Part shown: positions 1 to 5,368 of the stretch, piece after piece
Position numbering within the stretch: the first letter of the stretch is position 1
Layout of the letters: each line of letters begins with the position of its first letter
NCBI GenBank assembly: GCA_947427325.1
Contig: CANEHP010000052.1
Coordinates: forward strand, 1-12,153
From: an uncultured Clostridia bacterium
GTDB lineage: Bacteria; Bacillota; Clostridia; Oscillospirales; Ruminococcaceae
DNA length: 12,153 bases
Direction: 5' to 3'
The notes under the pieces: model-generated
What the model was told of the DNA's origin: nothing
What the model saw: only the letters and a program-made list of their open reading frames with translations
Databases searched by the model: none
Made by a program: the position numbers and the translations under genes

Positions 1-118
1 AAACTTCGACCGAATTTTTTGCCGACTTTATCGTTCCTTCGGAATCAAGGATAAGAGTAATACACAAAACAGCAAAAATTAAAGCTAAGAGCATTTGTAT
101 TGTTTTTTGTTTTTTCAC
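1..118 (-). CDS. N-terminal fragment of a secreted or membrane protein (runs off the left edge)
   Basis: An open minus-strand frame begins with GTG at 118-116 and stays open for 39 codons to the window edge. The translation starts MKKQKTIQMLLALIFAVLCI: a basic n-region (KKQK) and then an uninterrupted hydrophobic stretch at about residues 9-24, followed by polar sequence (DSEGTIKSAKNSVEV). This is the pattern of a Sec signal peptide or a single N-terminal membrane anchor. The GTG is chosen because an AAGGAG motif lies 7 bases upstream. The nearby ATG at 122-120 is in another frame and meets a stop after about 25 codons. There is no lipobox in the visible part. The gene diverges from yqfC with about 70 bases between the two starts. 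Too little is present to name the product. Confidence 0.6.
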   Translation of the reverse strand, partial: MKKQKTIQMLLALIFAVLCITLILDSEGTIKSAKNSVEV

Positions 119-125
119 ACATAAT

Positions 126-131
126 CTCCTT
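126..131 (-). promoter_or_regulatory. Shine-Dalgarno site fixing the GTG start of the leftmost gene
   Basis: On the minus strand this reads AAGGAG, 7 bases before the GTG at 118-116. It is the evidence for preferring a GTG start in the signal-peptide frame over the overlapping out-of-frame ATG. Confidence 0.6.
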
Positions 132-134
132 TTT

Positions 135-163
135 GTAATTTATTTAAACTTGTCTCATATAAT
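135..163 (+). promoter_or_regulatory. Possible sigma-E-type promoter for yqfC-yqfD
   Basis: GTAATTT (135-141) and CATATAAT (156-163) are separated by 14 bases. The second element differs by one base from the usual sigma-E -10 (CATACAAT), and the spacing suits that class. The -35 is only a partial match. In Bacillus subtilis yqfC and yqfD are reported as mother-cell sigma-E genes, so such a promoter is expected here. A start about 7 bases downstream would leave a short leader holding the GGTGAT ribosome site. This is a hand-found match in AT-rich DNA and could be chance. Confidence 0.4.
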
Positions 164-187
164 CTATATTAAAAGGGCGGTGATAAA

Positions 188-460
188 ATGAATATAAATG
201 ATTTGGCGATTAAATATGAAGATTTTAAAAAATCATTAAACAAACATTCCGATATTCAGATAACCGATAACAGCAATATAGTTTTGGACGGCTGCCGAAG
301 AGTGATTGAATATAATGAAAACTGTATAAAATTAGAACTTGCGGCTGTTGGAGTTTCTGTTGTCGGCATGAAGCTTAATATGCACAATTTCAGTATCGGG
401 GGACTTGTTATCGAAGGACAAATACATTCTGTGACCTTTATTTCCAAGGAGGATTTATGA
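188..460 (+). CDS. yqfC: Sporulation protein YqfC (YabP/YqfC family)
   Basis: A 90-residue protein, close to the roughly 90-100 residues usual for the family. It shows the family pattern: the central IVLDGCRRVIEYNENCIKLE, a hydrophobic VGVSVVGMKLNM segment, then GGLVIEGQIHSVTF near the C-terminus. YqfC and its paralogue YabP are small proteins of endospore formers. YqfC is made in the mother cell during sporulation in Bacillus, but its biochemical role is not established. There is no signal peptide or membrane helix. The ATG at 188 follows GGCGGTGAT, a good match to the anti-SD sequence ending GGTGAT. The stop codon overlaps the start of yqfD (ATGA at 457-460), so the two are probably translationally coupled. 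The pairing with yqfD is the usual Firmicutes arrangement and supports the assignment. Confidence 0.9.
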   Translation: MNINDLAIKYEDFKKSLNKHSDIQITDNSNIVLDGCRRVIEYNENCIKLELAAVGVSVVGMKLNMHNFSIGGLVIEGQIHSVTFISKEDL

Positions 461-1623
461 AAGGAAAAATGTTTGGGCATGTAAAATTCAGGCTTTTCGG
501 AGTTGATTGTGAAAGCTTTTTTACCGACGCTGTTGATATGGGAATAAAGATTTATGACGTACAGAATGTTAAAGGAATGTATTATGCCGGAACAAGACCA
601 AGGGACTATATTAAATTAGCGCGGCTAAAAAGAAAATATCATATACAAATGCAGCTTACGGAAAAAAGGGGAATTTCTTTTAAGCTTTATAAATACAGAT
701 ACCGTTACGGCATCATTTTAGGAGCGGCGGCTTTTTGCCTGATTGTTTTTTTATGCTCGTCCATTGTATGGGATATTTCCATTACCGGAAACGAAAGAAT
801 ACCCGACGACTCCATAATGGACTTTTTGTCGGAAAACGGTATTTATCCCGGCGCTTCGAGAAAAGAGCTGAAAACAACCGTTACTGAACTTAAGGCTATG
901 TTGAACTATAAGGATCTTGCTTGGATAAGCATAGAGGAAAACGGCTCAAGGATAAACGTTAAGGTCAGCGAAAGCATAGAAAATCAGCATTACGGCTTAT
1001 CGGTAAGCACTCCCTGCAATTTGGTGGCGTTAAGAGACGGGGTAATTGTGTACTCGGAAATTCACAGCGGCACAATGAAGTATGAAGTAGGCAGCGGAGT
1101 AAAAGAAGGCGATGTAGTGGTAAGCGGAATTGTTGCAGACAGCGATGGGAATCAGTCCGTTCATCATGCCAGCGCAAAAATTATTGCAGAATTTGAAGAC
1201 GAGGTAAGCCTTTACAAGAAATTTACCACTGTAGAGCAGGTTAAAACAAAAGAGAGCTATACCAACGAATACATAAAGCTTTTCGGCTTTACCTTTCCGA
1301 ACAAAAGCAGCCGATACATTGACGGCTATACCTACACCTCGGACAGCTATGCGGTTAAGCTTTTTGGAATAACAATGCCATGGACGAAGGTTAAGGTAAC
1401 AGGAGTTAAAACCGAAAACGTTGAAGTTACCCGCTCGGTAAACGATGTTAAAAGACTGCTTCAGCAGGAGCTGGATATGTATGAGCTTAATTTCCTAAAA
1501 GAATATGATATTATGGACAGAGATATAAAATTTGACCGAGATGAGGAGGGAATTAAAATCACCTGCAAATATACCTTGCAGGGCGATATACTGTCGCAGA
1601 GTGAAATATTTGTAAGGGAATAA
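457..1623 (+). CDS. yqfD: Sporulation membrane protein YqfD
   Basis: 388 residues, close to the approximately 400 of the Bacillus protein (sometimes called stage IV sporulation protein YqfD). Residues 1-80 form a conserved cytosolic segment rich in aromatic and basic residues. A single membrane helix lies at about 84-105 (YGIILGAAAFCLIVFLCSSI). Immediately after it, residues 106-172 (ISITGNERIPDDSIMDFL through RINVKVSE) resemble a POTRA fold as in FtsQ/DivIB: a 'V.GN' strand, a helix, G-x-S, then a closing strand ending in VKVSE. Residues 187-225 (VALRDGVIVYSE, VGSGVKEGDVVVSG) look like a biotinyl-lipoyl/barrel-sandwich hairpin. The rest is a polar extracytoplasmic domain. The start overlaps the yqfC stop by 4 bases and is preceded by AAGGAGG. 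The family is sporulation-specific, but no exact function is established. The POTRA and sandwich readings are inference from pattern. Confidence 0.9.
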   Translation: MKGKMFGHVKFRLFGVDCESFFTDAVDMGIKIYDVQNVKGMYYAGTRPRDYIKLARLKRKYHIQMQLTEKRGISFKLYKYRYRYGIILGAAAFCLIVFLCSSIVWDISITGNERIPDDSIMDFLSENGIYPGASRKELKTTVTELKAMLNYKDLAWISIEENGSRINVKVSESIENQHYGLSVSTPCNLVALRDGVIVYSEIHSGTMKYEVGSGVKEGDVVVSGIVADSDGNQSVHHASAKIIAEFEDEVSLYKKFTTVEQVKTKESYTNEYIKLFGFTFPNKSSRYIDGYTYTSDSYAVKLFGITMPWTKVKVTGVKTENVEVTRSVNDVKRLLQQELDMYELNFLKEYDIMDRDIKFDRDEEGIKITCKYTLQGDILSQSEIFVRE

Positions 1624-1664
1624 GGTTTTTTACGGCAATGGATTGATATTTTCTCAAAAAAGCC

Positions 1665-1693
1665 TTTAAATTTATAAAATATTGTGCTATACT
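1665..1693 (+). promoter_or_regulatory. Probable sigma-A promoter with extended -10 for the phoH operon
   Basis: TTTAAA (1665-1670) and TATACT (1688-1693) lie 17 bases apart. TG at 1685-1686 precedes the -10 by one base, giving the extended TGnTATACT form common in Gram-positive vegetative promoters. It sits in the 121-base gap between yqfD and phoH, the only sizeable gap in the plus-strand block. Transcription would begin near 1700 and leave a leader of about 45 bases. This would separate vegetative expression of phoH-ybeY-dgkA-era-recO-mutS2 from sporulation expression of yqfCD. Confidence 0.6.
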
Positions 1694-1744
1694 ATTCCTG
1701 TGTGTACAGATAAAATGTTTGACACGGAGGAAGTTTAAAGCTAT

Positions 1745-2719
1745 ATGGCGGAGAAAAATATTTCGGTAAGCGGAATGGACTGCATTCATTCTGTTTTTGG
1801 CAATTTTGATGAAAATATAAATATCATTCAAAGAGAATACAATGTTTCGGTTTACAGCCGCAACGGAGAAATCATTATTAACGGCGCAGAGGCAAATGTG
1901 GACGCCGCAGCGGCAGTTGTTGACAGTCTTGAAAAAATGTTCAACAAGGGCGAGGTCATTAACGATCAAAGCGTAAGATATGTTATAACCGCAGTAAACG
2001 ACGGTATGCAGCAGCAGCTGGAAAACCTCTCTTCCGACTGTGTATGTATGACATTTACGGGAAAGCCGGTTAAGCCTAAAACCATAGGTCAAAAGAAGTA
2101 TGTCGACTCCATACGGCACAACACTATCGTTTTCGGCATAGGTCCTGCGGGTACGGGAAAAACCTATCTTGCGGTAGCCTTGGCGGTAAGAGCCTTTAAA
2201 AATCACGAAATACAGCGGATAATTCTCACCCGTCCCGCTGTTGAAGCAGGTGAAAAGTTAGGTTTTTTGCCCGGAGATCTGCAAAATAAGGTTGATCCTT
2301 ATTTAAGACCTCTATATGACGCTTTGTTTGATATGATGGGGGCGGAGGCTTTTCAGCGAAATCAGGAAAAGGGCGTTATTGAGGTCGCCCCTTTGGCTTA
2401 TATGAGGGGACGGACTCTTGACGACAGCTTTATTATTCTTGACGAAGCCCAGAACACTACTCCCGAGCAGATGAAAATGTTCTTAACAAGATTGGGCTTC
2501 AACAGCAAAATGGTTATCACGGGAGACGTTACCCAGATAGATCTTGCGGACAATAAAAAATCCGGATTGATTGAGGCTTCAAAGGTATTAAGGAATATCG
2601 AGGGTGTAGAACAGATCAAGTTTTCGGAAAAGGACGTTGTAAGACACAAGCTTGTGCAGGATATTGTAAAGGCTTATGAAAAGTATGCCGCCGAACAGGC
2701 AAAAAGAGGAAAATCATAA
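1745..2719 (+). CDS. phoH: PhoH-family P-loop ATPase
   Basis: 324 residues, matching the approximately 320 of the PhoH/PhoH-like family. Residues 1-110 are the variable N-terminal part. The P-loop NTPase core follows, with Walker A GPAGTGKT at 133-140, the family motif RPAVEAGEKLGFLPG at 163-177, Walker B FIILDEAQNTTP at 229-240, and ITGDVTQID at 258-266 (sensor-like). PhoH proteins bind and hydrolyse ATP; a role in RNA metabolism and ribosome maturation is suggested by fusion and co-occurrence with RNA-binding domains and YbeY, but the reaction is not settled. The ATG is the first in frame after an upstream stop (TAA at 1736). Its GGAGG at 1726-1730 lies 14 bases upstream, rather far. ybeY begins 4 bases after its stop. 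In Bacillus pgpH intervenes; here it does not. Confidence 0.93.
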   Translation: MAEKNISVSGMDCIHSVFGNFDENINIIQREYNVSVYSRNGEIIINGAEANVDAAAAVVDSLEKMFNKGEVINDQSVRYVITAVNDGMQQQLENLSSDCVCMTFTGKPVKPKTIGQKKYVDSIRHNTIVFGIGPAGTGKTYLAVALAVRAFKNHEIQRIILTRPAVEAGEKLGFLPGDLQNKVDPYLRPLYDALFDMMGAEAFQRNQEKGVIEVAPLAYMRGRTLDDSFIILDEAQNTTPEQMKMFLTRLGFNSKMVITGDVTQIDLADNKKSGLIEASKVLRNIEGVEQIKFSEKDVVRHKLVQDIVKAYEKYAAEQAKRGKS

Positions 2720-2723
2720 TAAA

Positions 2724-3200
2724 ATGTCAAAGGTTAAACTGTATTATTCAAATAAGCAAAAGCTTACCCGGCTTCCCAAAGGAATAAGAACCGCTATAAG
2801 ACAATGCTGTGAAGCGGCTCTTGACGAAGAGGGAATTGCAGAGGACGCAGAGGTTTCATTAACCGTCGTTGATAACGATACCATAAAGGAAATGAATAAG
2901 GAATACCGTCAAAAGGACAGCGCCACCGATGTGCTTTCCTTTCCCATGAGCGACGGGGAATTTTTTGATATTAACCCGGAAACTCATCGGATAGTTTTAG
3001 GCGATATTGTTATATCAGCCGAACGGGCGGAGGAGCAGGCAAGGGAATACGGACATTCTTTAGAGCGGGAGATATGCTTTCTTGCCGCTCACTCGATGTT
3101 TCACCTTTTGGGCTATGACCATGAGGTAAGCAAAGAAGAGGAAAAAATAATGTTTGAAAAACAGGAAAAGGTTTTGAAAAAATTAGGAATTAACAGGTGA
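2724..3200 (+). CDS. ybeY: Endoribonuclease / rRNA maturation factor YbeY
   Basis: 158 residues from the ATG at 2724, the usual size for YbeY (about 150-165). The metal site is H-SMF-H-LLGYD-H, with His123, His127 and His133 as the three zinc ligands. The conserved MNKEYRQKDSATDVLSFPM (57-75) and LGDIVIS (92-98) segments are present. YbeY is a single-strand-specific metal-dependent endoribonuclease implicated in 16S rRNA 3'-end maturation and ribosome quality control, and it interacts with Era, encoded two genes on. The frame is open back to 2676, but those 16 extra residues lie inside phoH and have no family character. The ATG at 2724, 4 bases after the phoH stop, gives the proper N-terminus. 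The SD (GAGGA, 2706-2710) lies within phoH about 13 bases upstream, so coupling to phoH translation is likely. Confidence 0.93.
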   Translation: MSKVKLYYSNKQKLTRLPKGIRTAIRQCCEAALDEEGIAEDAEVSLTVVDNDTIKEMNKEYRQKDSATDVLSFPMSDGEFFDINPETHRIVLGDIVISAERAEEQAREYGHSLEREICFLAAHSMFHLLGYDHEVSKEEEKIMFEKQEKVLKKLGINR

Positions 3201-3204
3201 TATA

Positions 3205-3690
3205 ATGAAAAAGCGATTTAGCTTGTTTGACAGCTTTAAATGTGCATTTAAGGGTATTGCCTTTGTTATGCGGCATGAAAGGAATATGCGCATACATCTT
3301 GTAGCCGCTTTGTATATTGCTTTCTTTTCGGTATTTTACAGCTTTTCAAAATCGGAAATTATACTTTTGGTTATCACCTGCGCTTTGGTAATGATTTTTG
3401 AGGTGCTGAACACATCTATTGAGGTAATCGTGGACAAGGTGTCGCCAAAGTACAGCCCGCTTGCAAAGGTGGCAAAGGACGCAGCGGCGGGAGCGGTTCT
3501 TTTGTCTGCAATTATGGCAATTATAGTTGGAGTGATACTGTTTTTCGATATTGAAAAATTCAAGCTTATTTGGCTGTTTTTCAGCGAATGGTCAAACCTG
3601 CTGTTATTTGCGGGGTTGTCAGCAATAGCGGTGGTATTTATCGCCTCGGGAAAAAAGAGAAATATTAAAGGAAAGATAAAAAATGACTAA
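3205..3690 (+). CDS. dgkA: Undecaprenol/diacylglycerol kinase (DgkA family) with an extra C-terminal membrane helix
   Basis: An integral membrane lipid kinase. In Gram-positives the enzyme phosphorylates mainly undecaprenol, feeding the carrier-lipid pool for cell-wall synthesis. The signature EVLNTSIE at 66-73 (Glu66, Asn69, Glu73) and VAKDAAAGAVLL at 89-100 (with Asp92) mark the active site. The N-terminal amphipathic region has the typical FKCAFKGIAFVMRHERNMRIH. Helices are at about 31-47, 50-69 and 95-114, as in the family. The protein has 161 residues, about 30-40 more than the usual 120-135. The extra C-terminus holds a further hydrophobic stretch (131-147) and a lysine-rich tail. It starts with AGGTGAT 6 bases before the ATG, 4 bases after ybeY, and overlaps era by 8 bases. 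Confidence 0.92.
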   Translation: MKKRFSLFDSFKCAFKGIAFVMRHERNMRIHLVAALYIAFFSVFYSFSKSEIILLVITCALVMIFEVLNTSIEVIVDKVSPKYSPLAKVAKDAAAGAVLLSAIMAIIVGVILFFDIEKFKLIWLFFSEWSNLLLFAGLSAIAVVFIASGKKRNIKGKIKND

Positions 3691-4588
3691 ATCGGCATTT
3701 ATAGCAATTACAGGACGTCCCAACGCAGGCAAATCCTCTTTGACAAATTTGCTGGTGGGAGAGAAAATTGCTATTGTAAGCGAAAAACCTCAGACTACAC
3801 GTACAAAAATAAACGGAATACTCACAAAAGGTGAAATACAATATGTTTTTATTGACACTCCCGGAATGCACAAGCCCAGAACAAGGCTTTCCGAGGAAAT
3901 GGTAAAATCGGTCAGAAACAGCATAGAAGACGTAGATGTGGCAATTTTAATGATAGACGCCACAAAACAGCTTTCAAAAATCGAGGAAAACCTTGCAGAC
4001 AGCTTTAAGTCACGCAAATTAAAGGTCATTTTGCTTATAAATAAGGTTGATTTAATTAAGGACAAGTCCTCTTTGCTTAAAATTATAGATAATGCTTCAA
4101 AGCTGTATGACTTTGAAGAAATTATCCCTATAAGCGTTAAAAAGGGAATCAACACGGAGCTGATCCTGCCTGCCGTTGATAAATTTGCCAAGGAATCTCC
4201 TCACTTTTTTCCCGACGATTTGCCCACGGATCAACCCGAAAAAATATGGCTTGCAGAAATTGTCAGAGAAAAAATTCTCCGCACAATGCAGGAGGAAATT
4301 CCTCATGGAGTAGCTGTGGAAATCGAAAGCCTTGACGAAACCAAAACCAACAAGGGAGAAAAAATTGCGGATATAGGCGTGGTAATAATCTGCGAAAAGG
4401 CTTCTCATAAGGGTATGCTTATAGGCAAGCAGGGAACGGCCCTTAAAAAAATCGGCTCTATGGCTCGAGAGGATTTAGAGGATTATTTCGGCACAAAGGT
4501 AAATATGAAGCTTTGGGTAAGGGTTAAGGAGGATTGGCGCAACAAGGAAGGCTATATCCTTGAACTGGGCTTAGGCGCCGACAGCTGA
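3683..4588 (+). CDS. era: GTPase Era
   Basis: 301 residues, the normal length. The GTPase domain carries G1 GRPNAGKS (11-18), G2 around PQTTRTKI (36-43), G3 DTPG (58-61), G4 NKVD (120-123) and a G5-like ISVKKG (150-155). The C-terminal KH domain (about 205-285) has its RNA-binding loop at LIGKQGTALKKIG (246-258), and ends in the conserved KLWVRVKEDWRN. Era binds the 3' end of 16S rRNA near the anti-SD sequence and acts in late 30S assembly; it is usually essential. G5 has SVKKG where many Eras have SA, a mild variation. The ATG lies inside the end of dgkA (8-base overlap) with AAAGGAAAG upstream. recO follows after one base. In Bacillus cdd lies between dgkA and era; it is absent here. Confidence 0.96.
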   Translation: MTKSAFIAITGRPNAGKSSLTNLLVGEKIAIVSEKPQTTRTKINGILTKGEIQYVFIDTPGMHKPRTRLSEEMVKSVRNSIEDVDVAILMIDATKQLSKIEENLADSFKSRKLKVILLINKVDLIKDKSSLLKIIDNASKLYDFEEIIPISVKKGINTELILPAVDKFAKESPHFFPDDLPTDQPEKIWLAEIVREKILRTMQEEIPHGVAVEIESLDETKTNKGEKIADIGVVIICEKASHKGMLIGKQGTALKKIGSMAREDLEDYFGTKVNMKLWVRVKEDWRNKEGYILELGLGADS

Positions 4589-4589
4589 T

Positions 4590-5342
4590 ATGTTAGTTAC
4601 AGTTGAAGGGATAGTTATCGGAAAGCGGGATATAGGTGAAAGCAACTGTTTTCTCGATATACTTACGGAGGAATACGGAGTAATAGAAGCTACCGCCCAC
4701 GGAGCAAAGAAAATCGGCAGCAGCAGTATGTCGGCGGCAGGTCTTTTTTCCTATTCCAAATTTTGCTTTAACAAAACCAATTTAAGGTATACATTGAACA
4801 GTGCCGAACCAAAATGCAGCTTTTTCGGGTTATCCTCCGATTTAAAAAAATTCAGCCTTGCCGTGTATTTTGCCGATATAATAAAATACACCTCTGCCGC
4901 TGAACAAAACGGAGGGGACGTTTTGCGCTTTTTTGCCATTACTCTTTTTAAGCTGCAAAAGGAGGAAGCGGACTGCGATCTTATCAAATCTGTATTTGAG
5001 TTCAGGATTGCATCTTTGTTGGGTTTTTCGCCTGATCTAAGAGCTTGCCGAAGCTGCGGCAGGTATATTAACGGAAATATGTTCTTTTCCTTTGAGAACA
5101 ACAGTCTTATCTGCGAGAATTGTAAGGATATTGAAAACATAATGGGAGAGGAAACAAAGCTTCTTTCGCCTCAGCTTCTGCATACAATGCGATACGTTAC
5201 ATACTCGGCGGCAGAAAAGGTATATGGCTTTGAGTTAAAGGGAGAAACAAGAACAGATTTTTTTGAATTTGCCGAAAATTATTTGTTAGGACAGTTAGAA
5301 AGAAGCTTTAATACACTTGATTATTACAAAAAGTTAAAGTGA
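4590..5342 (+). CDS. recO: DNA repair protein RecO
   Basis: 250 residues, as expected. The N-terminal OB-fold begins MLVTVEGIVIGKRDIGESN, the family opening, and is followed by a short glycine/serine-rich segment and the helical C-terminal domain. A four-cysteine zinc site is intact: Cys153 and Cys156 (CRSC), Cys175 and Cys178 (CENC). RecO binds single-stranded DNA and, with RecR, helps load RecA onto SSB-coated DNA during gap and break repair. The ATG at 4590 is one base beyond the era stop codon and lacks a strong SD, so translation probably depends on ribosomes finishing era. The era-recO adjacency is one of the most conserved gene pairs in bacteria and supports both calls. Confidence 0.94.
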   Translation: MLVTVEGIVIGKRDIGESNCFLDILTEEYGVIEATAHGAKKIGSSSMSAAGLFSYSKFCFNKTNLRYTLNSAEPKCSFFGLSSDLKKFSLAVYFADIIKYTSAAEQNGGDVLRFFAITLFKLQKEEADCDLIKSVFEFRIASLLGFSPDLRACRSCGRYINGNMFFSFENNSLICENCKDIENIMGEETKLLSPQLLHTMRYVTYSAAEKVYGFELKGETRTDFFEFAENYLLGQLERSFNTLDYYKKLK

Positions 5343-5368
5343 ACTTGAATTAAAAAGGAATTATAAAA

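Noticed and set aside
1622..1669. Possible terminator after yqfD (AAGGTTTTTT against AAAAAAGCCTT)
   Set aside because: The pairing is mostly A-T with a bulge and a long loop, and the right arm runs into the proposed phoH promoter; too weak to call.
1559..2206. A 215-codon minus-strand open frame opposite the yqfD end and phoH start
   Set aside because: It lies over the promoter and two well-supported genes on the other strand, has no suitable ribosome site, and its translation has no family character.
2676..2723. Upstream start for ybeY adding 16 residues
   Set aside because: It would overlap phoH by 44 bases, and the added residues are unlike YbeY N-termini; the ATG at 2724 gives the standard length.
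3790..4191. A 133-codon minus-strand frame inside era
   Set aside because: It is antisense to the intact GTPase domain; its hydrophobic look comes from complementing the era codons.
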